From positions 1-64,000 of the forward strand of contig SFET01000012.1 in assembly GCA_004557125.1 (NCBI GenBank): 64,000 nucleotides of DNA. Direction: 5' to 3'. Shown here in pieces: positions 43,539 through 51,914 of the stretch. The notes under the pieces are model-generated. The model saw only the letters and a list, made by a program, of their open reading frames with translations, was not told where the DNA came from and searched no databases. How positions within the stretch are numbered: position 1 is the first letter of the stretch; every line of letters starts with the position of its first letter. This DNA is from Clostridiales bacterium. GTDB taxonomy: Bacteria > Bacillota > Clostridia > Christensenellales > Aristaeellaceae. A program made the position numbers and the translations under genes.

Positions 43539-43563
43539 GTGTATAACCTCCCGTTTTTTGTCC

Positions 43564-43863
43564 TCATGCTTCCCGGATGCTGCCGTGGAGCGCGTAGCTC
43601 CGCCCGCCCCAGTGCAGCGTAAGCTCCAGTCCGTTCCGGTCGATCCGGCCCTCCGCCGTGAAGGGCAGGTTCCGCATCAGTGTGCGCATTCGGCCCATCA
43701 GCGTGCACGCGCCGTCTGCATCCACGGTTCCGCATACCGGGTTGCTGAAGCTCATCAGCGACAGCACGCCCCGGCAGTCCCCCGCGATGGCGTTCAGCAC
43801 GAGCAGCCCGCGCTTCTTGCCCAGCGGCGCGTCCAGCGTAACCTCGTAGGTGTACTCCATCAT
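43564..43863 (-). CDS. Hypothetical protein, 99 residues, first gene of the MMPL operon
   Basis: A small cytoplasmic protein starting MMEYTYEVTLDAPLGKKRG with alternating strands and ending LTLHWGGRSYALHGSIREA; it looks like an all-beta barrel. GGGGAGG precedes the tandem ATGs at 43863. Similar small beta proteins sometimes accompany MMPL or TetR genes, but no name was recognised. Confidence 0.6.
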   Translation of the reverse strand: MMEYTYEVTLDAPLGKKRGLLVLNAIAGDCRGVLSLMSFSNPVCGTVDADGACTLMGRMRTLMRNLPFTAEGRIDRNGLELTLHWGGRSYALHGSIREA

Positions 43864-43940
43864 GTCCCCGCCTCCCCTCGGATTGTCTGCGTCCACTCTA
43901 GCGCAACCGATTTTCGGAGGAAATAGACAATCCACCCCGC

Positions 43941-43961
43941 TTTGTCCAGTTTTTGGACAAA
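43941..43961. promoter_or_regulatory. Palindromic operator between the tetR and MMPL operons
   Basis: TTTGTCCA and TGGACAAA are perfect 8-bp arms around a 5-bp spacer, 21 bp in all. The position, in the 200-bp divergent promoter region, fits binding of the TetR-type protein encoded next door; this pairing is inference. Confidence 0.6.
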
Positions 43962-44000
43962 TGCCTGAAATTGACCAACAGTCGGAGCCGCTGAATCGTA

Positions 44001-44029
44001 TTGACAAGCGGGTTTGCCTTTGATATAGT
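44001..44029 (+). promoter_or_regulatory. Promoter of the tetR gene
   Basis: Perfect -35 TTGACA at 44001-44006, 17-bp spacer, -10 TATAGT at 44024-44029. Confidence 0.75.
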
Positions 44030-44066
44030 GATGCAAATTGTAAAATGCGGGAGGATTTTCGATTCC

Positions 44067-44673
44067 ATGAAACGCACGGGCTCCTCGCAGGAAACGAAGC
44101 GGGCGCTGGCTGCGTCGCTGAAGAAGCTGATGAACAAAAAACCGCTGTCCAAAATCACGATCAACGAGATCGTGCAGGACTGCGGCTTGAATCGCAACAG
44201 CTTCTACTATCACTTTGAGGACATCTACGCGCTGTTCAAGTGGATGCTGGAGCAGGAGGCCGTGGAGGTCGTGAAACAGTTCGATCTGGTGCTGGACTAC
44301 CGGGAGGCCATTCAGTTCGTGATGGACTACGTCAGCGAAAACAGGCACATGGTCAACGGCGCCTACGACGCGATGGGCCGCGAGGGCCTCAAGCGCTTCT
44401 TCTACGCGGATTTCATCGACATTGTGCGGCTACATCGATGGCGTGGCGGCGCAGTACGGCGTGGACGTGGACGGGGATTACAGGAATTTCCTCGCCGAGT
44501 TCTTCACCGAGGCCATCTCCGGAACGATCCTCTCCTGGTGCGCAAGCGGCGTCAGCGACCTCCAGAACCGGGAGCGGACGCTGCTCTATCTGGAGAACAT
44601 CATGCACAGCATCGTCCCCCAGACGCTGGTGCTGCACCCACAGCCCTCCGCACAGGAGCAGGATTCGGTATGA
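44067..44673 (+). pseudogene. TetR/AcrR-family regulator, frameshifted
   Basis: The N-terminal helix-turn-helix is intact (KITINEIVQDCGLNRNSFYYHF) and the ligand domain continues to FFYADFIDIV. There the frame must change by one base near 44425-44433 to continue with YIDGVAAQYGVDVDGDYRNF and TILSWCASGVSDLQN to the stop at 44673. One surplus base (or two missing) is enough. The two halves together make a normal ~200-residue DhaS-like TetR protein. GGGAGG lies 12 bases before ATG 44067. If the lesion is real the MMPL operon may be derepressed. Confidence 0.8.
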
Positions 44674-44704
44674 ACGCGCCTGCGCCTGGCGACGGTTTGC
44701 GAAG

Positions 44705-44738
44705 ACAGACCCCAAGGACTTACGTCTTTGAGGTCTGT
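44705..44738. repeat. Imperfect inverted repeat after tetR
   Basis: ACAGACC and GGTCTGT enclose CAAGGAC/GTCTTTG, giving about 15 paired positions with one mismatch and one G-T. Purpose unknown; it precedes the terminator. Confidence 0.4.
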
Positions 44739-44758
44739 ACGCGATCCCTGAACCTATA

Positions 44759-44800
44759 AAAGCGGCTGCCGCGAAACACAAGTTTCGCGGCAGCCGCTTT
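44759..44800. terminator. Bidirectional terminator between tetR and the epimerase gene
   Basis: AAAGCGGCTGCCGCGAAAC and its exact complement form a 19-bp stem with a 4-nt ACAA loop, with A/T ends on both sides. Confidence 0.85.
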
Positions 44801-44813
44801 GGATGGCAGTTAA

Positions 44814-45683
44814 TCAGCCCCACAGGTCGCGGAGGAACTTCACGGAATCCGCAGCGTCCTTGTCGAGCTGCTCCATGCTTGCGCCCTTGGAGAGGTCGCG
44901 CCACACGCGGATGTCCTGGCCGACCTCGCCGCCCTCGAGAACGAAGGGCTCCATGACGACCTTGCCGTTGTAGCCGATCTCATGCAGCGCGTCGCCGATC
45001 TCCTTCCACGGCATGCGTCCGCCGGCGTTGGGGCAGTGGCGGTTGGCCTCGCCCACGTGCAGGTGACCCAGCCGGTCGCCCGCCAGCTTCACGGCGTCGA
45101 AGAAGGAATCCTCCTCGATGTTCATGTGGAAGGTGTCCAGCATGATGGTCACGTTCTTGCGATCGACCTTGGTGACGAAGTCCAGCGCCTCTTCACAGGT
45201 GTTGAGGATGTAGCCCTCGAAGCGGTTCAGAACCTCCATGCCCAGGGTGATGTCGTACTCGGCGGCCATGTCGCCCAGGGTGCGGATGTTCGCGATGGAG
45301 CGCGCGCGGTCGCCGGCCTTGTCCAGCGGCTTGGAGTAGTCCGCCGGCCAGTAGGAGTAGAGACCGCCTCCGAGCCACTTGATGCCCGCAGTCTTCATCT
45401 TCTTGAAGATCGCCTCGTACTTCTCGAAGGCTGCCTTCACGATGGCGGGATCCGCGCTGGCGATGTCGTGGGCCTTGTCGGGGCCGTAGCCGCCGGTCAG
45501 GGTGATGCCCTGCACCTCGGCCTCGTTCTTCAGCTTGATCAGGAATTCGTCGTCCGCGTCCAGGAAGTGATGGCAGCCGACCTCCAGGATGTCAAAGCCC
45601 AGGTCCTTCACCTTCTTGACGTAGGGAATGTAGTCCGCCTGCCAAGCCTTCTCCCAATAGGCGTAATAAATACCATATTTCAT
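44814..45683 (-). CDS. Ketose 3-epimerase, D-tagatose/D-psicose 3-epimerase family
   Basis: A 289-residue TIM-barrel enzyme that epimerises ketoses at C3. It starts MKYGIYYAYWEKAWQADY, very like clostridial D-psicose (allulose) 3-epimerases. Metal ligands are in place: Glu150 (LGMEVLNRFE), Asp183 (MLDTFHMNIEE), His209 (GHLHVGE) and Glu245 (VVMEPF). Family enzymes accept several ketoses, including 6-deoxy forms. It is the last gene of the importer operon that faces the deoxysugar operon, so its physiological substrate may be a 6-deoxyketose rather than psicose. Confidence 0.9.
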   Translation of the reverse strand: MKYGIYYAYWEKAWQADYIPYVKKVKDLGFDILEVGCHHFLDADDEFLIKLKNEAEVQGITLTGGYGPDKAHDIASADPAIVKAAFEKYEAIFKKMKTAGIKWLGGGLYSYWPADYSKPLDKAGDRARSIANIRTLGDMAAEYDITLGMEVLNRFEGYILNTCEEALDFVTKVDRKNVTIMLDTFHMNIEEDSFFDAVKLAGDRLGHLHVGEANRHCPNAGGRMPWKEIGDALHEIGYNGKVVMEPFVLEGGEVGQDIRVWRDLSKGASMEQLDKDAADSVKFLRDLWG

Positions 45684-45726
45684 CGTATTGACCTCTCTTC
45701 TTTCAGATTTGTGTGTTGGTTTGCCG

Positions 45727-46701
45727 TCAGCGGCGGCCCTTGTTCTTGTCGCGGTAGAATTTGTAGGTCATGAAGCCGAGCAACAGAACGCCGTACAGGG
45801 CCTGACGGTAGTAGCCGTTGATCCACGGAATCGCGGTCAGCCACTGGGAAATGACCTGCAGCACGAGCACCGCCGTAGCGACGCCGGGGATCTCGCCCCA
45901 GCCGCCGGCGGGGTTGCAGCCGCCCAGCACCGCGATCAGGATCGTCATCATGACGTAGGAGGAGCCGAAGTCCGCCTTGACGGAGGACACGCGCGACAGG
46001 GAGATCAGACCCGCGATCGCGCACAGCAGGCCGCCCAGCGTGTAGGCCATGGTGACGGTCTTTTCGTTGTTGATGCCCGCGAAGCGGGAGGCCTTCGAGT
46101 TGACGCCCACGAGGTGGACTCTGCGGCCGAAGGCGGTCTTGCCCAGCAGGATCGAGAAGAGGATCGCCATCACCACGAACACGATGAACGGAAGCGGGAT
46201 GCCCAGAATGTCCAGGGTCGCGAATACGGTGAACTGCGGGATGACCTGGATCGACTGGCCGTTGGAGAGCACGATGGTGATGCCGGAGAACAGCTCATAC
46301 GTGCCCAGCGTCGCAAGCATCGGCGGTACGCCAACCACGGAGACCAGGATGCCGTTCAGCGCGCCGCAGCACAGGCCGATCACCAGCGCCAGAACGCAGG
46401 CCACGAGGATGCCGAACGCCTGTCCCTCGGGGGCGATGGCGCTCATGGTCAGCGACGCGATGGCGCCGCACATGTTCGCAATGTAGACCGTGGACAGATC
46501 GATGCCGCCGGTGATCATCGCCATCGCCAGCGCAATGGACATCAGGCCGTACTCCGTCAGCTGCTTTGCCATGGTCTGGAAGCTGACCACGCTCATAAAG
46601 TTCGAACCGGAGGTGACGGTCGCCAGGATGATGAACACGACCAGGATGACCAGCATTCTCAGAAAGTCGCTGTTGATCTTGAGCTTCTTTGCCGTCGGCA
46701 T
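45727..46701 (-). CDS. Sugar ABC importer permease, RbsC type (second)
   Basis: A 324-residue inner-membrane permease with eight to ten helices. LMSIALAMAMITGGIDLSTV near residue 53 is the family motif, and FGRRVHLVGVNSKASRFAGI near 190 is the EAA-like loop. It is one base downstream of the other permease gene; the pair probably forms a heterodimer, as in AI-2 and rhamnose importers. Confidence 0.92.
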   Translation of the reverse strand: MPTAKKLKINSDFLRMLVILVVFIILATVTSGSNFMSVVSFQTMAKQLTEYGLMSIALAMAMITGGIDLSTVYIANMCGAIASLTMSAIAPEGQAFGILVACVLALVIGLCCGALNGILVSVVGVPPMLATLGTYELFSGITIVLSNGQSIQVIPQFTVFATLDILGIPLPFIVFVVMAILFSILLGKTAFGRRVHLVGVNSKASRFAGINNEKTVTMAYTLGGLLCAIAGLISLSRVSSVKADFGSSYVMMTILIAVLGGCNPAGGWGEIPGVATAVLVLQVISQWLTAIPWINGYYRQALYGVLLLGFMTYKFYRDKNKGRR

Positions 46702-46702
46702 T

Positions 46703-47716
46703 TTAAGCAGCCTCCTTTCTGAGTTCCTTACTGGCCTTCAGGGAACGCTTCGCCTGGATCGCGGAGATGGACGCGCCACCCACGATGATCAGACCGATCA
46801 ATACGTTCTGCCAGTAAACGGACACGCCGATCAACGTCAGCGAGTTGGATACCATGGACAGCAGGAACGTGCCGAGCAGGCAGCCGAGTAGCGTGCCGTG
46901 GCCGCCGGTCAGGCGAACGCCGCCCAGAACGATGGCCGCGATGACGATGTTCTCGCCGCCGTAGTACTCCATGGGCGAGCAGTTCTTGCACATGCAGGCG
47001 TAGCAGAGGCCGCCGATCACGGCGATCATGCCGTTGACGACGAACACGCCGAAGCGGACCTTGTCCACCTGGATGCCGGCGCGGCGCGCGGAGATCTCAT
47101 CGCCGCCGATGGCGTAGATCGAACGCCCGACCATCGTGTGGCGCAGAACCAGGTAGGCCAGCACGTACAGCAGGATCATGATCAGTATGGCGCCGTGCAT
47201 CTTTGCGCCCAGACCCGTGATGCTGCTGCGCACGGTAAAGAGGTTCCACTTGGAGAAGCCCTTGAACGCTGCCGGCACGTCGATGCGCACGCCCTTCAGC
47301 GCGCCAAAGGCGATGCCGTAGCAGATGGCGGAGGTGGACAGCGTGACGATCAGGGAATTGAAGTGATACTTGACGATGAAGAAGCCGTTGATGCAGCCGC
47401 ACAGCGCGCCGATGGCCAGCGCCATGAGCACCAGCACGATCGCCGGAAGGCTGGTCACCTCGGCCACCTTGAAGATGATGTAGGTCGTCATGCCGGCGAT
47501 CATCGGGAAGGAGACGTCCGCACCGGTGGAGACGAAGGCGAGCAGGCCGCACAGCGCATAGATCGCGTTGACGATGATGGCGCGGGCCAGGTCGACCAGG
47601 TTGTTGATCGCGATGAACTGTCCGGAGATCAGCTGGATGATCAGCGCGAGAACCACGATGATGGCGGCAACGTAGAATTCGTTTCTGCCGAGGAGCCGTT
47701 TCATTTTCTTATTCAT
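46703..47716 (-). CDS. Sugar ABC importer permease, RbsC type (first)
   Basis: A 337-residue permease with about ten helices; ALCGLLAFVSTGADVSFPMI near residue 55 and GRSIYAIGGDEISARRAGIQ near 192 mark the family. The sequence differs clearly from its neighbour, fitting a heterodimer. It lies 13 bp after the ATPase gene. Confidence 0.92.
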   Translation of the reverse strand: MNKKMKRLLGRNEFYVAAIIVVLALIIQLISGQFIAINNLVDLARAIIVNAIYALCGLLAFVSTGADVSFPMIAGMTTYIIFKVAEVTSLPAIVLVLMALAIGALCGCINGFFIVKYHFNSLIVTLSTSAICYGIAFGALKGVRIDVPAAFKGFSKWNLFTVRSSITGLGAKMHGAILIMILLYVLAYLVLRHTMVGRSIYAIGGDEISARRAGIQVDKVRFGVFVVNGMIAVIGGLCYACMCKNCSPMEYYGGENIVIAAIVLGGVRLTGGHGTLLGCLLGTFLLSMVSNSLTLIGVSVYWQNVLIGLIIVGGASISAIQAKRSLKASKELRKEAA

Positions 47717-47729
47717 TTCTTCCGCCTCC

Positions 47730-49220
47730 TCACATGATCGCCTTGGTCAGGTTCTCGACCGTCAGGTTCTTGCAATCGATCTCTCCGGTCATGACGCCGC
47801 CCCGCATGACGATGGTGCGGTCGCAAAGCCGGGAGACCTCGGTCAGATCGTCGCTGGCGACGAGGACCGCCAGGCCCTTCTTTGCCAGCTCGCGCAGCAG
47901 CGCGTAGATGTCGTACTTCGCGCCGATGTCCACGCCGACGGTGGGGCCGTTGAGGATCAGGATCTTCGGATTCGTGGACAGCCACTTCGCCAGAACCACC
48001 TTCTGCTGGTTGCCGCCCGAGAGCGTCTGCACCGGGAGCAGGTGGTTGTCGGTCTTGACGTGGATCTCCTGGACCCACTGGGAGGATTCCGCAATCTGCT
48101 TCGGGGAATCCAGCGTCACGCCCTTGGTGAACTTGTCGAAGTTGACGACGGTGATGTTCTCCATGATGGATACCGGCAGGAACAGGCCCTCCGTCAGACG
48201 GTCCTCGGGAACCAGCGCGATGCCGTTCTTCGTGGCGTCCTTCACGGAGGAGATGGTCACCTGCTTGCCCGCGCAGGTGATGGTGCCGCCGGTCGCCTTC
48301 TCGATGCCGAACAGCGTGTTGCACAGCTCGGAGCGGCCGGAACCCAGCTGACCGGTGATGCCCACGATCTCGCCGGGCTGCACCTTGAAGGACACGCCCG
48401 CGAAGCCGGGGCCCGACAGGTTGTTCAGCTCGATGGCCGGCGTGGCGTCGTACTGGATGCGATCCTCGGCGTGCTTGTTGTCCACATCGCTAAAGTCGCG
48501 GCCGGTCATGTAGTGGGTGAAGTCCTCCTCGCTCAGCGTCGCCATGGGCCCGGTGTACACGGTCTGGCCGGAGCGCATGATGGTGATGCTGTCGGAGATC
48601 TCGTACATCTCATCCAGCTTGTGGGACACGAACAGGATGGAGAGTCCCTTGGCCTTCAGGTCGCGGATGATCTCAAACAGGCGGTCGACCTCCTTGCGGG
48701 TCAGCGCCGTCGTGGGCTCGTCCAGGATCAGGAACTTCGCCTTGGCGTACAGCGCGCGGGCGATGGCGATCAGCTGCTTGGATGCGACGGGCAGCGTCTC
48801 GACCAGGTCGTCCAGATCCAGGTCCAGATCCAGCGTCGCCATGACCTTCTTTGCGATCTCCCGCTGCTGCTTATGGTTGTAGATCTTCTTCTTGTTGGAG
48901 ATCACGGTGTTGATCGCCAGGTTCTCCTGCACGGTCAGGTTCGGGAAGACGGACATATCCTGATAGATGACCTGAATGCCCTGATCGATGGAGACAGACG
49001 GCGAAAGCGCCTCATAGACCGTACCATCGAACTCGATGGTGCCGGAATCCTGGGGCTGGAAACCTGAGATGGCCTTGATGATGGTGGACTTGCCGCAGCC
49101 GTTTTCACCCGCAAGGCAGTGCACCTCGCCGCGCTTGACCCTCAGGTCGACGTTCTGCAGGGCGTGCACGCCGCCGAAGGATTTGCACACGCTCTTGCAG
49201 TCCAGAATGTACTCAGACAA
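47730..49220 (-). CDS. Sugar ABC importer ATPase with two nucleotide-binding domains
   Basis: A 496-residue RbsA/RhaT-type ATPase. The first domain has Walker A GENGCGKST near residue 37, LPVASKQLIAIARAL in place of the signature, and FLILDEPTTALT near 160. The second has GQLGSGRSE, LSGGNQQKVVLAKW near 397 and ILNGPTVGVD where the Walker B Asp-Glu is normally LDEP; here it reads LNGP, so the second site may not hydrolyse ATP. I chose TTG 49220 because GGGGAGG precedes it; ATG 49244 lacks a site. Confidence 0.92.
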   Translation of the reverse strand: MSEYILDCKSVCKSFGGVHALQNVDLRVKRGEVHCLAGENGCGKSTIIKAISGFQPQDSGTIEFDGTVYEALSPSVSIDQGIQVIYQDMSVFPNLTVQENLAINTVISNKKKIYNHKQQREIAKKVMATLDLDLDLDDLVETLPVASKQLIAIARALYAKAKFLILDEPTTALTRKEVDRLFEIIRDLKAKGLSILFVSHKLDEMYEISDSITIMRSGQTVYTGPMATLSEEDFTHYMTGRDFSDVDNKHAEDRIQYDATPAIELNNLSGPGFAGVSFKVQPGEIVGITGQLGSGRSELCNTLFGIEKATGGTITCAGKQVTISSVKDATKNGIALVPEDRLTEGLFLPVSIMENITVVNFDKFTKGVTLDSPKQIAESSQWVQEIHVKTDNHLLPVQTLSGGNQQKVVLAKWLSTNPKILILNGPTVGVDIGAKYDIYALLRELAKKGLAVLVASDDLTEVSRLCDRTIVMRGGVMTGEIDCKNLTVENLTKAIM

Positions 49221-49285
49221 CAGTTGTTCCTCCCCTCTCCTCATTCACGGGAGTTGTAAGATTGGAAGTGCAGATATTGAAGAAA

Positions 49286-49315
49286 CGCTGCCAAGTGCAA
49301 AACCACTCGGCAGCG
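49286..49315 (-). terminator. Hairpin between the binding-protein and ATPase genes
   Basis: CGCTGCC..AGTG and CACT..GGCAGCG pair with one mismatch; on the minus strand TTTCTT follows. It probably stops part of the transcripts after the binding-protein gene, giving more binding protein than transporter. Confidence 0.6.
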
Positions 49316-49373
49316 CCTCAGGTTTAATACTTAATCAGATTAAACCGCTGAATTGTGATTCCGTTGTCCGGAA

Positions 49374-50438
49374 TTAGAACAGTTCGTCAACGTTCTCGCC
49401 GGTGCCGACGCAGGGAGCGCTGCCGAGCAGGCAGTTGTTGCCATCCTCGGTGACCAGCTTCACAGCCTCGTAGCCGGGAGCAGCGCCGCCGTCAGACAGG
49501 TCGGTGCCGTCGCCCACGGGCTCGCCCATCAGGACCTTGTAAGCGGTCAGGCAGGCAACGTAGCCGGACAGTTTGGGATCCCAGGTGGTGACGCAGTAGA
49601 TCAGGCCATCCTTCAGCTCCTCAGCATACACGGAGGGAACGCCGGAGCCGATGATCTTGACCTGGCCTTCCAGGCCCATCTCTTCAACAGCCTGGGAGAT
49701 GCCGGCGGCGTCGGTGGAGCAGAAGCAGACGAAGCCCGCCAGATCGGGATCAGCCTTCAGAACCTGCTTGGCCTGCTCGTAAGCGGTGGTGGTGGATTCC
49801 TTGGATTCGCAGGTGGGGATGGCGTCGTTGAGCAGCTCCAGGCCCGGTGCGTTCTCCTTGAGGTAGTCAACCATGCGGTTTGCATAGTCCATGTGGGTGA
49901 TGGCGGTGGTGTAGCCGACCATGATGGCGTACTTGCCCTCGCCGCCGGTGGCCTCGATCAGAGCGTCCGCCTTGGCAACGGCGTTGGTCTGAGCGTTGAA
50001 GGCCTCGGTGTCATACAGGCAGTTGGTCAGGTTGGAGGCCTCGTGGCCGATGACGACGATGCCCTTCTCCATGGCGTCCTTGAAGGTGTTCTCCAGAGCG
50101 GCGGAGTCATTCGGCACCACGATGATGGCGTCATAGCCCTGGGTCTTCAGCTGGTCGATGATCTCCAGCTGAGAAGCGGCGTCGGTGGTGGCGGGGAACT
50201 CAACGTGCGCGTCCACGCCGTACTTCTCTGCAAACTCAACCACGCCTTCCTCCAGGCGGGAGAACCAGTCGGCAACGCCCTTCACGACGACGGCCATCTT
50301 GAACTCGGAGGGATCCTTCTCGCTCTTGAAGTCCGCGGGATCGAAACCGTTCAGGACCTGATATTCCTCGGCAAATGCCGCGGTTGCGATGGTGGCGATC
50401 ATGACAACAGCCAGGATCAGAGACAGAAGTTTCTTCAT
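49374..50438 (-). CDS. Sugar ABC importer solute-binding protein, RhaS/LsrB-like
   Basis: A 354-residue type I binding protein, first gene of the importer operon. The signal peptide MKKLLSLILAVVMIATIATA ends at AFA-EEYQV and has no lipobox. Ligand-domain segments are MAVVVKGVADWFSRLEEGVV near residue 48, DAIIVVPNDSAALENTFKDA near 103, and KIIGSGVPSVYAEELKDGLI near 265. With the RhaB/RhaD genes transcribed divergently, L-rhamnose or a related 6-deoxysugar is the likely ligand. Expression is probably controlled by the LacI-type protein through the operator just downstream of its promoter. Confidence 0.92.
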   Translation of the reverse strand: MKKLLSLILAVVMIATIATAAFAEEYQVLNGFDPADFKSEKDPSEFKMAVVVKGVADWFSRLEEGVVEFAEKYGVDAHVEFPATTDAASQLEIIDQLKTQGYDAIIVVPNDSAALENTFKDAMEKGIVVIGHEASNLTNCLYDTEAFNAQTNAVAKADALIEATGGEGKYAIMVGYTTAITHMDYANRMVDYLKENAPGLELLNDAIPTCESKESTTTAYEQAKQVLKADPDLAGFVCFCSTDAAGISQAVEEMGLEGQVKIIGSGVPSVYAEELKDGLIYCVTTWDPKLSGYVACLTAYKVLMGEPVGDGTDLSDGGAAPGYEAVKLVTEDGNNCLLGSAPCVGTGENVDELF

Positions 50439-50530
50439 TTTGGTATCTCCTTCACATAGTATTTATCTTCGGGCAGTGGCCTTCCGCCCTGCCGACAGAT
50501 CGCGATGAAGCGCCGGAGCAACGATTTGGC

Positions 50531-50542
50531 GTAATCGTTTAC
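50531..50542. promoter_or_regulatory. LacI-type operator of the importer operon
   Basis: GTAATCGTTTAC is a 12-bp palindrome with a central CG and two mismatches, the form typical of LacI-family operators. It lies 15-30 bp downstream of the minus-strand -10 box, where bound repressor would block transcription. The divergent lacI-type gene is the obvious candidate regulator. Confidence 0.6.
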
Positions 50543-50557
50543 TCGCACTTTACATGT

Positions 50558-50586
50558 ATTTTAATCCATCCCTCCTGCGTTGTCAA
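50558..50586 (-). promoter_or_regulatory. Promoter of the deoxysugar importer operon
   Basis: Minus-strand -35 TTGACA at 50586-50581, 17-bp spacer, -10 TAAAAT at 50563-50558. Confidence 0.8.
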
Positions 50587-50809
50587 TATCTTTTCCAGGA
50601 TTTTGCAGCCAACTTTTGAAATTAATGATTCTATAATAAATTCTGAAAATCTCACCTAAAATCCCGTGCAACCTCCCCCATTCATAGAAGATAATGCCCC
50701 CTATATTGCTTACGCAGGCGACACATTTCCCCCGGGAACAGCGCGCAGATACGCTTCCCGGAGCTCCAAGGGACTCCCCGCGCGCCGCCGCTGCCCCCGT
50801 ATGTATGCA
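50587..50809. other. Middle of the divergent intergenic region
   Basis: Together with the flanking promoters this forms a 454-bp space between the binding-protein gene and the lacI-type gene. I see no gene here and no second good copy of the operator; short AT-rich stretches such as TCTATAATAAA near 50630 lack partner boxes. Confidence 0.4.
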
Positions 50810-50838
50810 TTGACGGATTTTCCCGGCTGCGTTATAAT
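50810..50838 (+). promoter_or_regulatory. Promoter of the lacI-led catabolic operon
   Basis: -35 TTGACG at 50810-50815, 17-bp spacer, -10 TATAAT at 50833-50838, 55 bp before the TTG start. Confidence 0.8.
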
Positions 50839-50892
50839 AATACCAATCTATCACTGTGCGGGCTCGTCCCGGGAACGGAGGTTGGATTCGCC

Positions 50893-51888
50893 TTGAACAG
50901 CGGGAAGCTATCGATTAAGGAGATCGCGCGCCTAGCGAACACCTCTGTGGCCACCGTATCCCGCGTGATCAACAGAAACGGGCGCTTTTCCAAGGAGACG
51001 GAGCAGCGCGTGCGCGACGTGATCGCCCGGTACAACTATCAGCCGAACATGCTGGCGAAAGGCCTGCGCGAGGACAGGATGAAGGCGATCGGCGTGATCG
51101 TCAGCGACATCACCAGCGACTTCTTCGCGGGCATCGTGCAGGAAATCGAGAGCGCTCTGTTCCACCGCGGCTACACCGCGGTGCTCTGCGACACCTTCGA
51201 AAATGAAGAGGCGGAAAAGCGCGCCCTGGAGATGCTCGGGAACCTGCGCTTCTCGGGCATCATCTTCGTGGGCGGCAAGCGGACGAAGGCCCTGCTCGGC
51301 GACCTGCCCATCATCTACGTGGACCGCAAGCCGCCGCCCGAATCCATGGAAGCGGGCAGCTGCTTCATCGGCAGCGACAACTTCCAGGGCGGCTATCTCG
51401 TCGGGGAGCGCCTGATGGCTGCCGGGCGGCAGTGTCCGGCGATCGTGCTCTTTGAGGACAATCTGGAGACGCAGCGGCAGCGCCTGCGGGGCTTCCGCAA
51501 GGCTCTGGAGGACCACGGGAAGGCCTTCGATCCGCGCTGCGTCTTTCACGTGGATCGCGTGGCCTATGAGGAGGGCATGCAGGTCACGGAGCGGATCCTG
51601 CGCGCCGGCATCGGCTGCGATTCGATCTTCTACACCTCCGACATCCTGGCCATCGGCGGCATGCAGTATCTGAACGAGGCACGCGTGGCGGTGCCCGAAG
51701 TGCTTGCGCTGGTGGGCATGGACGACATTCCCTCGAGCCAGCGCATCACCCCTCCGCTCACCACCGTCCGCCAGCAGTACCGCCGCTTCGGCGCGCTGGC
51801 CGCGGATTCCATCATCCGCATGCTGAACGGAGAGGCGGTGGAGGACCTGATCCTCGACGTGGAGCTGATCGAGCGTGCCACGGTCTGA
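50893..51888 (+). CDS. LacI-family transcriptional regulator
   Basis: A 331-residue repressor-type regulator. The N-terminal helix-turn-helix reads LSIKEIARLANTSVATVSRV with the hinge helix at NMLAKGLREDR; the effector domain has IGVIVSDITSDFFAGIVQEI near residue 66 and MDDIPSSQRITPPLTTVRQQ near 277. The TTG start at 50893 follows CGGAGG by about ten bases; no ATG fits. As first gene of the kinase/aldolase operon and divergent to the importer, it should sense the incoming sugar or a phosphorylated intermediate. Confidence 0.93.
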   Translation: MNSGKLSIKEIARLANTSVATVSRVINRNGRFSKETEQRVRDVIARYNYQPNMLAKGLREDRMKAIGVIVSDITSDFFAGIVQEIESALFHRGYTAVLCDTFENEEAEKRALEMLGNLRFSGIIFVGGKRTKALLGDLPIIYVDRKPPPESMEAGSCFIGSDNFQGGYLVGERLMAAGRQCPAIVLFEDNLETQRQRLRGFRKALEDHGKAFDPRCVFHVDRVAYEEGMQVTERILRAGIGCDSIFYTSDILAIGGMQYLNEARVAVPEVLALVGMDDIPSSQRITPPLTTVRQQYRRFGALAADSIIRMLNGEAVEDLILDVELIERATV

Positions 51889-51914
51889 CCGTATACTGAA
51901 AGGAGACTGATCCT

